From contig NC_088317.1 in the NCBI RefSeq assembly GCF_910592395.1, positions 992,001-1,056,000 on the forward strand: a DNA stretch of 64,000 nucleotides, written 5' to 3'. A program made the position numbers and the translations under genes. Source of the stretch: Lineus longissimus (Eukaryota; Nemertea; Pilidiophora; Heteronemertea; Lineidae). This document shows, one piece after another, positions 38,701 through 53,700 of the stretch (positions are counted from its first letter, which is position 1; every line of letters starts with the position of its first letter). The notes under the pieces are model-generated. The model had not been told where the DNA came from, did not search any database, and saw nothing but the letters and a program-made list of their open reading frames with translations.

Positions 38701-41700
38701 GTGGAGGAGTTATCTGCAGATAGAGGTCATGGTGGACGTTTGACTTGTGTGTTCTTAGGTAAGGCACCGAGATGATTGGTTCTCTCTGCCAAGCCTAAAG
38801 AAGCACACAAGCAGTGACCCTCTTTCAAATACGATCTGGGACCCTTAGGATTTTCCCCCCAAACAACAGCATGCGTAGTGCTGAAAAATCACATCACTTG
38901 CCACATCACGTCATCTTCATGTACCAGGAATAAACAACTAGTATCATATGATAACCATAGCCCATTGCTCAATTGGTGTTGGAGAAAAATGCCAGCGTCA
39001 GCTGAATTTAGCGTTATCTCCTTTGGTAAAGTTCGTTTACAATAAAAGCATTGGTTCTCATCACTGCTCATGCCGACTAAGCATCCAGGCCGAGATCCCT
39101 GAGCCCACTTTAGAATGGCCACTTTTTCCAGGCTTCCGTTTGGCTGAAAAGGCATCATTATCTCCTGCAGAAGTGACATTCGCAGAACAGCGACATCCCT
39201 AACAACAGCCAGACCAGAAAAACTCCGCCTCTTGGCCAAATAGGATTCATCATTGCCAACCGTAATGACATTTACAGAACACAATGACGATGACGCTAAT
39301 ACCCACGCCTACAAAAACTTGGCCTCTTAATGATAGAACCTCGGGTCAGCTCTGGACTTGGGAAGATATTGCTGGCGGTCAACTAATCATCTATAAAGTA
39401 CTTCTTTGGCCTGATTGCCGCTGGGATGCTGTGTTCTGAAGGCGGCAGTCTTGTTGCTCGATGTGGTTTCGTTACCACAGGAGTATAATTGCTCCCCTCG
39501 GGTCAAAGATGGCCTAAGTTAGTCTAATTATGATAGTAACGTGCTGTTCATAACAATTCAGCCAGGAGTTAAACTTATAAATGACTTGAAGAAAAAGATT
39601 CTTCTGCTGAAAAGATATTTGCAACAGATAGGCTGTGAATCACCTTGATGATGAATGGTAGGGCAGTTCTCCTAGTCTTATAATTGCCGTCCTGGTAACA
39701 GGGATGGGGTACTAAAAAACGTTAGTCTCATTATATTTTAGAGTTCTTATTACTTTAGAATTTCAGGTTCTAGCCAGATTGGTAGTGCCTATGGTCAGCC
39801 CTTAATTGGTCCATCGGATATCCCTCGATGACCTTGACCTGGTGTTAACCTTTAGTATGAGTATGTTATACTGTGATGAATTCATATCATGTGAATAATG
39901 CATCATGGTCAGAGACAGATAGATATTACTCATCATCAGAATCGAATGTATTATTCATCGGATCTTACAGACCTCTTGCGTGCGTACATGGTTTCTGGCT
40001 ATTTTGGGATAATTGTCAGAATTGGATAATTTACTGAAATATGTAGTATACCTCTCTGATGACACACTCTTTGGGCTGAACACTGCTGTACAGGGGTGTC
40101 CTTATTATAGAGGTAAAGATGTAGCAAAATACAGCTACAATGTCTCTAACGCTGGGAGACGATTTGAGGTCAACCGATTCCACCAAGAACTGCTCAAAAT
40201 GTCGACTCATTGCCACCCGGTCTCGATAGTAGGTGCTGAGGTTATGTCAAGTAAGCACATTTGCCGTTTAACTATCACATTCTCAGCCTGGAGATCAGAG
40301 AGAACGCGAGCGCTGTTGCCAGAGCTGAAACGTTTTGACATTGTGTCTGGGGCAAATTCGTCATCTGACAACCAAGTCCATTCAGGTCATTAAGAACTGC
40401 TCAAGACCTTCCAGCAGCACTCCTTGCCAGCTCTCAAAACCATTGGAAAATGCAGTCCCCAATCCCGCTGAAGGTCTTGAAGTGTGTAAAGCGCCCATTG
40501 ACAGTGAGAAGTAGGCCCGACTCTCTACGTCATGAATCATGTATTCTGCTTCGAGTGTGTTCAGATGGTTTTACCTGGAACTCTGCACCATTGGAGAGGA
40601 TATCCATATTCTTGGCATGCCACGCAGGTCGATTAGGAATCACTTTCGAATATATCAGAGAGCAAGTCAAACACTGCATAAACATGTTCGAAGTTGGAAT
40701 CGAAGCCGGCAACAACTGACATTATACAAATAGTCTAGGAGTTCGATGTGAGTTTATGATGGATGGACAAGACTCCCTGAGATATGTTTGAGGAAGTTTT
40801 CTTCCAATGCACGTACATGTATAAGAGTATATTTCAGGTTTATCTCTGGGCCATGGGTGCATCATGCGGTATGGTATAGACTATTTTCTCATCTCAACTT
40901 CCATCACGTTTGATCCGTTTATCTCTCTACCATCTAGAAAACTACGCCTTAAATTTGGTAAACAGAATGACATCAACGTACATCTGCTTTGAGACGTGAT
41001 CTCGGCTAATTTAATCTCTCCCATCCTCCTCCGCGCCTTGTCTAAGTGGCACTTTTTATATCATGTTCATATCCTATCAGCTTTGATGTTACATTGACGA
41101 GTTTCGATTTAGCTCCAAGATATTTCCGATTCTCTCTCGGTGTGCTACTCAAGTGCTATCAAGCATATTGTCAATGCCTGGCTGTCTTTTTCGGGTGATT
41201 TTGTTAAAAGAGATGGAAATGAGTTGAGGAGATGGAGCAGGAGTAGCTTTGTGGGGAAAGACATGACAGGTATCAACCCAATGTGGGAGGAAAATGACAA
41301 GAATCAGGCTTTGAACGCCCTCTACACTGCAACCTGGCACTGTGGATTAGTGACAAGTAACGTTGATTCACTCCGTACTCCTTCCTCAAAGAACCACGGG
41401 GAAAAAACTTGATGCATTTTAAGAGGAGTGCTGTGTTAGTATAGTAGTGTTGGCTCAAAGCTGATTGAGACCTTTAGCATTCAGAGTTAATTTCCTTCGT
41501 TGCAGTGGTACAGCACGAGAAGCAACATTCAATGAATATCTTCTATTCTCGTTGTGTAATGGCTGGCTTGGGAAACATGACGTCATTTGCCACTATGGGA
41601 AAAACCGTGCTATTCAAGCCAAAATGTATATCAGTGAAAAAAGTCTTGTGGTATCTTTTCACAAAACCTGAACCCATTATGAAACAGATCTATCAGCCAC

Positions 41701-44700
41701 ATTTGTCTGGTGATAAAATATCCCGGATAAACTGTTCCTCGTTGGTAAAAAGGTTGCATGCATAGAGCGAATTTGCTGTAGGGCATTACCATCCATTGCA
41801 TAGTTGATGTGGGGAGAAATATTGTTCTCATCAAACCAGTTTGCATCAACCAGCTAAATGCGGCCACAGGCAGGCAGATGTTGTTCGTGCAGAGAGGGAA
41901 ATTATGTCCATGTGAATGTCAGAGTCTTTGACTGGAAGACATATCCTTCTGGAGCTGGTGGAGCTTTCAAGCAGGTTAAAAAAGACCAGTTCTCTCTGAT
42001 GGTGCCATCAGTAAACCTACTGACATGACCATTCATTGGAAAGCTTTAGACCAGTGCTTTCTGATGGTGCCATCAGTAAACCTACTGACATGACCATTCA
42101 TTGGAAAGCTTTAGACCAGTGCTCTCTGATGGGAACATCAGTAAACCTACTGACATGACCATTCATTGGAAAGCTTTAGACCAGTGCTCTCTGATGGTGC
42201 CATTTCTACTGTGATTTTCCTAGTTTTTGATAACTTCTTCTACTTAACAATTATTAATATCAAAGATCCATTGAACAACATCCCTCCTGCTATCGTGCTC
42301 TCATGTATTCATGAGAGTGATGATAAAACACCAATGTGTATCTGAACTTATTCAAACATACGCATAGTAGACGTAATTAAGCGAGGACTTTGATGAATAA
42401 GTAGTCCAGATATCATTTATTAATTATTCAACAGAAGATGAGAGGCTGAGAACGAAGATTGGTTTCTGTAGTACCGGTATATTTCTGACGGAATTATTTG
42501 TTTAAGGAGATGGGTTATGAGTGCAATCTGAGGTTTAAAGGAGGACTATAGGCAGGAGGTAGGGGTCCAGCTGATGGTCTCCCACTGACAAATGACTGTG
42601 AGATAGTAGAGACACCTACCAGCCACTTCATGTAACTTAACCATGCCCACCAGGCTACTCCTCATAGTCTCCCTTTCAAGACGAAGGAACTTGACACTGG
42701 TGATTACTTACATTTAGTATAAACATAGTGACATTCTCTGCTATTAGCCACTTGATTCAATGAAGGTTATAATTAGCTCTCTGTAAAAGGGAAGACTAAA
42801 GTAACCCCTGCCGCAGGTGATGGCTGTGTGGGCGGGGAGTATCTCATGTGGTTCCATGACTGCTTCAGCCTTGCCTTAATTGAAGGTCCATTCTTCTAGA
42901 ACGCTGAAGATTCCTGATCATATTCATCCAATTTGGAGGCAGCCAATTAAGCAAACGTCAGATCACAGCCTGAGGCAGTTGTTACAAATATTTGAGTCAC
43001 AAAGACAGCCCTCTACAAGAGCTAGCAATTCAAAGCAATCATTTCCGTGATGGTCCTAATGACGATCCCCTTAAGCATCGCCAGGAGGAACGATCGCTAG
43101 GAATCATCTCCGCAAGACGAGAAACTAAGGAAGACAAATCGATGAAAGATGACTTCAGTGGCAAATCAAAGCACGTCACTTGAGAAATGTACTTTAGAGG
43201 AAAGTTTTCTAATGAAAACACTGAGAGTGGCTGCCTGCATATCCTCCATGTCAGTCTTAATCAGAGACATAACAACCCGCCCCAGAAGTTGTATCGATCA
43301 AAATAACAAGTTATTCCGCCGTTGTCCAATCCCAAGATGCATACCCAGCTGATGTGAGTTCTATATTTAGTATTATCCGACACATTCTTGGCCAAAATCG
43401 ATAAAAGCATGCTATTTCTGGCCCTGTCCATAATGTCCAGTGATTTAAGTGTCATGTGGGTGTTATCATCTGTTCATGAGTGTTCTCTCTAAGTTATATC
43501 AAGGTGTTGGTGGGTCAGATCTGAGCTGGTTCATCCAGGGACAAATCCCGGGTCTGTGGATGCAGTCAGAACAGTGCAAATGCACTTCAGCTTTTCACAA
43601 TCTCATCATCTGACATGTCAGATCAGAGTTGGTAATTAATTTTTTCCTGTCGAGGCTTAACTGCTCCACCACAGACAGCTTACACCTGCACCTTTTATCG
43701 TTGGCTGTCTCCGCATTCGATGACATTTCCGATGACATTTAGATAACGAGGATGAGAACCTATGGCAGGAAATCATTTAAGAGCTGATTGTCTTCGACGA
43801 CGGGGAAGAGATGCCATGATGAAGGAAATGCCACAGCAGGTGCGAGGATGAATGATGAAGTTGTCGGTCGTTGCGTGGGGTGATGTGGTACGGGTTGAAA
43901 CATCTGTAAGATAAAAGACAAATTCATCCCATTCGGAAATTTCATGCTAAGAACAGCTTTTCGTTTTGTGTGGTTACCGTTGCTCTGATTGGACCTTAAT
44001 GCAGTAACCCTTCCAATGTGGCTGTTTTTAACACCGAGTGCTGGTCAGGACATCTCCTAATTTCCCATTGGCATTGCTTCAACGTGATGAGTTTTGAAAT
44101 GACTGTGGCGGTTTGTCAACAGTAGAATTATGCTACCCGGATGTCTTGGCAGAAATGAGTTTTTGAGTGATATTTTAGTCTGATAGTGATGGATAGGCAA
44201 GCAATTTGTGGCACTGTCTTGGACGTGTCATGTCTAAGAATGAGGTGGTGACGTGGTCGGGAATCAACTGTCTGCAGATCTGCTTGTGGCAAGTTAGTAG
44301 ACAGGTAGAAGAGGCTGGCTGTCTGTGTTGCAGACACAGAACCACTTGTAATATGGAGAATGTATCTTGTGTGCTGGGCATTTATTTCTCATCCGCTATT
44401 AGACCACTTGGTCAATTCTGGCCTCTTGCCCATCTCTCTAAGAACGTTGGTCGTCCGTCACTTTGGCCCGGTGCCCACGTAATCTCCAAACACATCACGT
44501 AATCATTCCCAGCTCCATTTCCTTCCTCCTTCATTACAAGTTAAACCAGCCTAAACAAGATAGAGGTATCGTTTGTCGATTTCCTACAAATAGAGGCTAA
44601 CCTCTTATGAATGCATCTCCTTATTCTGTGAGTAAAAAACGACCCCTGGTTGTCAAGGTGCTTGTCAACTGTAATCGAGTTGTGGACTCTGTGGTCATTT

Positions 44701-47700
44701 TACATGATTTATTGTGAAGAGAATGTTTGTGGTCATTTGGCAATATCTGCAACAGGACCGGGGATGCCTGGGTAGCAATATATAGCAGTTTGGAGATCAA
44801 AATAGCATTGTTAGAGGCACCTCACATGTTGAAAGTGTTGACTCACTCCATGGTGACTGCTCAGTATGGCTCATCTTTTAAAAAATTTCTTGCCAAATTT
44901 GTCCGAGGCCTTGATTAAGACTTTTTTTACAGCTTGACAAAACATTTGCATGAGTTTTTTTCTTTCTTTCAAATGCACCTAGAATGTTGTATACTTGAAA
45001 TCAGCACTAACTCTCTTTTGCTTCTCTTGGTCTTAAATCATTTTGTATTTGAATAGATGAGTACTTAGGGAGGTCCACTCTGTCTTGATAACTTGCCAAG
45101 GACAATTCCTAGCCTAGTGTTTTCATTCCATCGTTGTTCTTGCGTTGTGATGTCGTTTGACATCCTTTATATTCAATACCAGCTATTCGTACAGGCCCTG
45201 AAAGGCATGTAACTCACTGCGCCCTCTATAGGGATTTAAGTTTATGTCCTCGTGTTTATTGAAAGTAATAAACTTTCTCGTTTGTTGTCTTTGCAGCCAA
45301 AACCAATGACAGTTTGTTCCAGTGTCGACTGGGACTACGACTCAATGTCACCGTCAAACCCAACCACTGCTCACCGTCAGATATAGTAGACAACTGCAAC
45401 AATAGGGGGCACTGTGTGACACAGTTACATGATGTAAGTATAGATGTAAACCATATCTGAATCGGCATTACATATCAAGAAATAGGAAACCAGTTACCAG
45501 CTGACAAGAAAACTTTAGTCCTCTTGGAATTTGAGATATGGTTCATGTCGATATTTCTCAGCGATTTTGTGTCTCATGATAGAAACCACGATATCTCATC
45601 AACCAGGGAGAAATCGACAACCCCAGGCCATAGTGGAGAACAGGATGCATTCAATCAAGTGATCAATATATTAGCTGTGGGGATGTTACTACAAGACAGT
45701 TGAGCTATGAAGGGGACTTGCTGATAATATGCTTGCTTGTGCTGTCCTTGGTGAGAGGACACCACTATGTAACATCGAACCCTGTGTCTGACCACACTCG
45801 ATGACCATATCTTTCTCTTGCAGAAAACGTACACTTGCTCATGTTGTCCCGGGGCTAGGGGGCGCTACTGTGAGGATACTGACGCATGTTACAGTGCGCC
45901 CTGTTTGAATGGAGCAACATGTACCAATAACGGGACAGACTACAGCTGCTCATGCATTCTGGGTAAGTTAACCTGTCTCTCATGACTTCATTAAAGGAGG
46001 AATAAAGGCAAAAACCTGCTGGATGGCTAAAACTTGGTGTGATGGTAGCTTTGGGCAATATGCCCAGACATATTTTTCTTCTTCGCGATATGACCTATTT
46101 TCTTGCCTGCTTCGAGAATGGTTGAGACTGAACAAGCCGATACAGCATTCTTACAAGACATGTGAAGTCTGTTACTGTGACAATGTCAACATGACCTTGA
46201 ATGAAGCTGTTATGAGTGGCTTTCCTTCCTTTGCAAACTTTTCAAACTCATGACGTAAACAAGAGTATTCTATCAGAAGTGGCGATTAGTTTGTGTAAAA
46301 TGTTAATGGAAGACAACATGGTAAGAGAAACCACTTAACAGATCAATGTCTCCCAAGCAGACGCTGCTTGTACTAAGTGTTGTTGCTATCTTGTAAAGCA
46401 CTTCTTTGAGTCTCTAAGTGGAAGAGAGCACTCTTGTTTTTTATTATTATCGAAATGGTGAGCTGAAATGGCAGAAGTTCTTCTGCTAATTGCAATCATC
46501 ATTTTGGCATCTTACAAGACAGCATCCACTGATATCTTCATTGAGAGGAAATCACAGCATCGATCGCCAATGGCATTCTTAGAAATGCGCGGTTATTTGC
46601 TAAAACTTTTCTAAATTTTGCCCAATCTCTGTAATAAATCTGCGTTGAGTGTGAAGGCTTCTCGATTCATTTCAAATAATGCCAATAATCCCGGCACATA
46701 TTGCTTCGTAATGAAATCCTGCCTTGGTGAAATCTCCTTCGGTTCTGTTAAGTGATGGTAAATCTGAGCAAAGTGTCACTCATCTATCGCGGAATTGCTC
46801 AAAATTCTCATTTCTTTCTGCCGATTGCAATAGTCTTAATGGAGGAGAATTTAACCAATGGTATTGCCGTGAGCGTTCAATCTGCTTCGGAGTCAGCAGA
46901 CACCCATGCAGACATGCAGAATTTGGAGTTGTGCCCGACGACTGGCTAAATATTTGTGTGATACCAGTTACTAGGCGGAATCGATGATAATCAGAAACGA
47001 AATAGCGGAGAGAATCCAGACAGCTCTCCTTGCTAAATTTACCTCATTCACCCATATGGTTGTCTGAGACTTTTGATTGGCTAGCTTGTATGAACCAGGG
47101 ATCAGAGCCCCTCGTCACGACAGCACATAAATGGTTGCGATAATCAGGCAATTTGTTCAGTAATCCCAACGACGACAGTCGCAATTATTTTGCCCATTAG
47201 ACAAATAAATAATGCATGTTTATCTTTGTTTTATTGGTGAATTGCAAACATCGGATTTGGGCGTTTAGAATATAAATGAATTTGGCTTTGAGGGATTTAG
47301 CCTGTTGACTGATTTTCGTGATCAAGATTGAGTGGATTTCAAGAAATCAATGACAATGAGCCATGCACTAAACGGGACTGCCAACTTCACAAAGTCCTCC
47401 GACAAGAAATCAGGCCACATGGTATCAATATGCAGAATCAACTGTACGGAGACAGAGTGGAAGTTAAGATGGGCTACCGAGTAAATCTAAATAGCAGGCT
47501 TGAAGGGCTTGAAGGGCTTGAAGGGCTTGAAGGACTTAACAAGAAGAAGAGAAAGCAGAAGCAGACGTACGTCGACTGCTGCTGAAAACGTTTTCCTAAA
47601 AAAATTGTCATATTGATTCAACTTGTAGTTATAGATCGTATTTCATCTCACCACTCAAACATACCCAGCCACAACGGTCCGGTATTTACCGAGCTGACGT

Positions 47701-50700
47701 ATTGAAGCGTTCTATCACATCGCCAATTATTCATGCTCTAAAACAATGGCTGATTTGAAGTGGCGTGGCAGACAGGCCGTCCGATCAATCTCTCTTCTCG
47801 GGGAATACGAGGCAGTGAAGGGCAGGAGTCAAACACACAAGCTTTCACATTCGATCGCTTGCTTGAATAGTTTGTACTTTCCTGGGTAGATGCAATATCG
47901 GTATTTCTCCCATCCAGAGGCATCCGCTGATGATTAGACCGAGTGTTTGGGGATTGTTTTCACGAGTATTCGAACAATTTCTAAACAAAGATTACCGTTA
48001 CCCTGCACAGGAGGCCTGGTCCCCTTTTAAGGAGGATATGCAGGGGTTGCAACGCCCCCTGGATCTGTGTGTGGTAGCATGAAGACTATGTGGCAGTTCC
48101 GCTTGTGATTGTCACCAAGAAACGAGTTTGACATTTATCGTGATCTCAGTTGTGGGAGGGAGTTGGATGATGCCGTATTTAGTCGACAGACAGAGATATC
48201 TTGTTTCTTCATTTGCACAATCAACAGTTTCCACAATGGGGGTTTTGATGTTGAAGACTTTCACGTGGGTGTTTCCCTGAGGCAAGGCAAATACTGGATC
48301 AGAAAATGGGCAATGATTTCTTGCAAGATGTGTTTGAAATATTCTATGAAAAATTTGATTATTGTTGTTTTCAAATTGTTGTGGCCGAAGCAGGCCTCAG
48401 GTTTGGGTATACATTTCTTATATTAGGGGAACATCTCCTCGCAAGAAAGAACAGCACCGATTGTTGTCATTGAAGTAGCAATCCTTGGCTATTATCTAAT
48501 GTTGTAAAGCCACCACATGAAGCTGCTACCAAGAATAGCAACATCCTCATCTTCAGTTTCAAAAGCTCGCAAGTAATGTGGGGTTGCTTCTTTGTGAGGT
48601 AGAGAAATCTCTCGCGGCAAAGTTCACTGGCTTATTACATAATGGTGCAAAATGTCAGCGAAGGGTTGACCTTAAAAATCTCTTGCAAAGCATCTTGTGT
48701 GCTTTTATCAGCGGGGAATATGGGACTGTTGTTAAGACCCATTTGCTAAATGGCAAAGTGAAGGGTTTTTGCACGTTTTTGGAAATCGGGATAAGTTGAG
48801 TTTGAGATCTTGCAAGAAGACTTGACAGACTCTGTCCGACGGATCCTGAACTAAACCCTTTGTATAGGTGCTCCGGTGTTATCAGTCCTTGTTTGTGTCC
48901 CTTAACTACCTATGCCTGATTATGCCTGGATAATGGTCATGATGAAACCATGTCAAATATCCGGTCAGCGATACTGTGTACAGAGGACCAGCGTGTTTAC
49001 AAACCCTGTCTTCAGAGACCAACCCGCCCCATGACTCGATCAGTGTCTCTATCATTTCAACTGAACCTAATGCCTTCTGCATGAAGTAACTTCAAATTAC
49101 CATTCCTAAAAGTCATTAAATTTTTGAAGACCTTTGTATTGTAAGACCCAATATGGTAAGCCCTCTCTGTACATGGCTTCAAGAATATTCCTCTTTCATG
49201 TGATCTAATACCAGCTCTCGTGATGTAGAGATTACTGATTTGTAAAGGAAGATTTAAGACATTATAAGCCAGCCAAGGAGTACACAATTGAGGAAAGCAT
49301 CACATAAGATTTTTAAATTGTAAAAGGCTTGACATACAGTGGAACCATGGTAACACGACCACTCATGGGACCGAGGTTGAATGGTCATGTTACCGGGGTG
49401 GACGTTATTTTTTGGGTCAAAAAGCATCTGCTTATTCCTAAAACAAGTAAGGTCTATGCTTGCTAAAAAGGTGAAGATGGAGAACGCATGACAAAGATAC
49501 TTTCTTTTCTATCCACGACATTATGAATGATATCAAGTTGTGTGTTATTTTCCTCTACAGCTGTCAGAAAAATGTTGTTGTGCTCTACGATAATGGTCAG
49601 TTGTTTTTCTAGGATTCCGCACTTCAATTATCACGTTGTCATGGGTGCCATCACTGCAACAACAATCGTTCATTGTGCAGCGCTTGGACGCTGAAGAAGA
49701 AGGGGAAGAAGAAATTCTGATCATGATCAGCTTGGATGAAGGCCAGATATTGTGAGCATCATCTTTCAGGTCCTCCAAGGAATGCTCCATCTCTTCATAA
49801 AACATCCTCTCAGTATCCCTTTGACTCCTCTGCTGCCGAGTACAGATCTTTTTATATCTTATGAGATAAACTTGCATATTCATGAAAGGATGACTAGAAA
49901 AACTGGTGTCGTCATTAAAGGATGACCAGGCTTACTTCTTGAGAATCTGTGGCTGGAGTTGGTTGATGGTGTATTGATCAACTGGTCTTAGAGTGTGCTT
50001 TAGACAGAAACTTTACTGATAAGGGATATCACCAAGAGAATACACGGACAATAATGATACCCTAATAAAATGATGATTCCTTGTAATATGTCACTGGATA
50101 TCAGAGGACATGAAAACAGGATTGCGCCCGAGGTTAAAGATCACAAGAAAAAAACAGATTCGAATCGCCCCCAAACAGAAGATCAAACCAATAGCGGAAT
50201 TGCACTAACAAGACGTCTCCTTCCTCAATCCCCATCTGACTTGACAATTACACCTAATTTGGTCCAATCTGTTGTGATTAGTATACCGGATGGAATCACA
50301 GCCAGAGGCTGTTGTTGAAGCTTGCTTCTGTTGGTGTACTCATTGCTTGGGGATGAATTCAAGTGCAGTTAACAGACAGAGGGCAATGTCACAACTTGCT
50401 CCCTTCCCCCACCCCCACCGGGTCACTCTCTACAAAGTCTAACCCCCTTGTGCATTCAAGGTTTTGTGATGAGGCTTCTCATTTTAGGCTTCTCATTTCT
50501 CATCTCAGTGCGATTCAGTGTGGTTTGCATTTTCAGAGAAAGACCTGAGCTCTCTTTACCCAATCCAACACATCAGAGATGAATTTGTTCCGTACAACAC
50601 ATTTACCAACCACGTCTCAGTACGCTGGTTTTGACCCTGATCCCCCAATGAATGTAATAATCTACCGGTCTGACCTGACACAAATTCACAAAATCCTCTG

Positions 50701-53700
50701 AATCTTTCATGAACCAAACCCCCCAGAGATCTGTGTAATTTTCCTGCCATACTGTAGCAGCGATCTCGACGGCAATAATACGATTCACCCGCTGTATGCG
50801 TAAAACCTCTAGCTGGTAATAACATTATGAACTGAGAGAGCGGGCAGACGTTTAATGCCAGCTCGGCTGCCTCGTTCCGTCTGCTCTCAGGAAAACCAGG
50901 ATAATTTAATCACACTCCCTTTGATGTCATGTGCCCTTTCCGTACAACACATTTACTGCCGAGATGTTTTTTTGTCCAGGCTACTCGAGGTGCCATTGTA
51001 CTCTTTGTGTTTTGTAAAAGACTCCTAGGGCCCAAAAAACTTTCCTAAAATAAGTAGCAATCTCCTTATGAGAGGCTGTATCTGAAATAATGGAACTTGT
51101 GGAATGCTCATCTCAACATGGACTGGACACACTTTGACCACATGAGAAATTACTAGGATGAAGCAGAATTTCGCCAGCCATCATTCATAGTCACTCTTTG
51201 AGACTTTGTACAACAGCTATTTGGGCTGTTGCTGCTTTTAGTAGGTGTCCTTGTAGCGAAAGCAGATCTGATGGTCGTCAAGAAAAAACAATTGGTTGAG
51301 GCTCCTCTAGCTTGAATTGCTTTCCACTCCTCTTACAACATGTTGCCAACTACAATCCTATCTCTCACCGAGTGTCCAGATCTGTTCAGAAATACCAATC
51401 ACACGACGAGGCCCCTTCAACATACCAATCAGCCTACTTAGGCAGAGACACGTTTTACCCATTTCCTTGGACTCTCTCAGACAAGACCAATTGATCACTT
51501 ATTTTGAAATGACCACTTAAGGATCACATCTGTCGTTAAGTTCGGCTAGATTTGGCTAATATTGTAACGTATTTGAAGTGTGTGTTAGTTAACTTGTTAC
51601 TTGAACCATCTTGACGCTTCGGGCGTTGAAATTCACAGAATTGTGATGTGCTTCTGTTGATGGATGCTAACCCTTGCTGGGTCAAGATGAACTTGAATAG
51701 CTTCAAGATGTCTCTTATGTTGATAAATGTGAGGTCTGCCAAAGGATCCTCTTGCAGCTGAGAGAAGTTTTGAATCTCTGGCATCACTTTTGACCTTTTG
51801 AGAGGGACAACCTTGTAGACCTTATCCAATTCACTCAGGCTTTTCCTTACAAATCTGGGACCAGGTGCGACTGCCACTGCTTACACATTCTCCAATTCTG
51901 GAGGATTGATTGATCTATTGTGTCGATGCTTATGACATCTCTGATCTAATTCATAATCGCAGATGCTCCGTGTCCATTTTGATTGGTTTGGGTTGCTGTC
52001 CATCCGCTGAGCGAGGTGAGATAGGGAAACAACCTAGCAATCATTTCATGTGCGAAATCATCAGACGTCATTGAGTGCAGTTTTCTCGTGTTATAGACTA
52101 TAGGGAGAATTGAAAGGCACTACTATTGAATAATCATTGTGATTTTATCTTTGAGCTGCAATTTGAATAATAATGTACTCAAACTTGTAGCTGTGGACGA
52201 AACCTTTCATCAAATCACTCACGTATCCCTGCGGGCCAGGTAGCAGTCGACCACAGATGTGACGTCAATTTGCCAATTCAATTTGGACACGTACCTCGCA
52301 CTGCGGCCAAACTTTTGCTACCTAATGATGTAGAATAAGTGATGATAACGTTGTGGTCCGCATCAGTTGGACACGTCCGTTTCTGAGACGAGACTACAGC
52401 GACGGCAGCCTAATGAGGCACAAGAAATTCCCGCGATTGATGTAGTTATGAGGTGTGTTTAAGAATGCTCCATTTGTCATGTTCTGTGTTGAGTAACTCG
52501 GTTTGCCCAGCTGTTGACTCTTCTAGCTGGTTATACAGACATTTTGAAAAAATGCCATTCAATCATGCCTCCTAATGAAATGGTTGACGGCGGCTTTAAA
52601 AAATATCTATTCAATCAGTTTCCGAAATCGATAAACGTTGAGTAGTGTAATCATCATGTGCACTAATTTACTTCCTATTGGACGAGTCATATCGACATTC
52701 CATTAGTTGATGAGCACACATAATTGATTGACTCTGTTGTGACAGTGACACTATATTTCATCATATTACGGCTAATCCAGTTTTGAGATGGTTTGGTGAG
52801 AATGGAGGTGATAATTAGGTTGTACCATCTTGACCATCAAGGTTTCTACATCTCATCTATTCAGATGTCTATATCTTCAGAATGATATTATACCCTGGTT
52901 AGTCACGATCTATACTACCTTAATAGGAATTGTTGTGCTATTGATCTCACTAGTAAAACAATATATAACTCACATTCTTGCTAACGCAGTGTATGATAAC
53001 ATGCTTTGATATTTTCTGATGGGAAAGTTTCAATATTTCTCCGCTTTCATTTCTACTAGGTTATACTGGCGACCATTGTGAAGAAAAGTTAGAGAATCTC
53101 TGCGATCTAAATCCCTGCAAGAATCAAGGAACATGCATCGGTAACGACACGAGCTACATGTGAGTCATTGGTTTTGTGTTCGAATATTTGATGGGTCAAC
53201 CAAGGTGTCCCTAGACTTTGATTCCATCATTCTCATCAGCCACGTTTAGGAAATGGGTGTGGCTTTTCTTTTGCCTCGTCATCAGAAAACTAGGATTTTC
53301 CTGGAGAAAAATGTGATTTAGATGAACAAGTTCATCGGCAAAAAACTAAAAAAATGGTGAGCTTCAACAGCAGGGCTGTCCTAAAGTGGTGCTTCAAAGA
53401 GTGTGTGGAGCTGAACTGGCAAGAGAACTGTATATCTCCACCTACATGTAGTTACTGCCACTTTCCCTCTTACCATTATCCCTCTCCCTATTTCTAGATG
53501 CAAGTGTCCACCTGGATTTCAGGGTCTAACCTGTGAGGAGGACATCAACGAGTGTGCGTCAAACCCATGCAGTGTCCACGGACTGTGTAAGGACCTCGTC
53601 AATGGGTTTCAGTGTTACTGTTTGCCTGGTAAGTCACTGTCTCAAGAGGATAGCCCACCACTGTCACTGATGCTGCCTACAGCACGCGCCCTCATTGCCA

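Larger units (their letters stand above)
36341..45296 (+). other. DNER intron 3 (9.0 kb)
   Basis: Intron sequence. It contains two short TIR-bearing mobile-element copies (36872-37093 and 42535-42679) and a 65-base tandem repeat (about 41990-42215). No coding exon is needed by the reading frame, and none was recognised on either strand. Confidence 0.6.

Noticed and set aside
27807-53059. Further genes or retrotransposon proteins inside the long DNER introns
   Set aside because: All open frames there are short and have no reverse transcriptase, integrase, transposase or other recognisable motifs.
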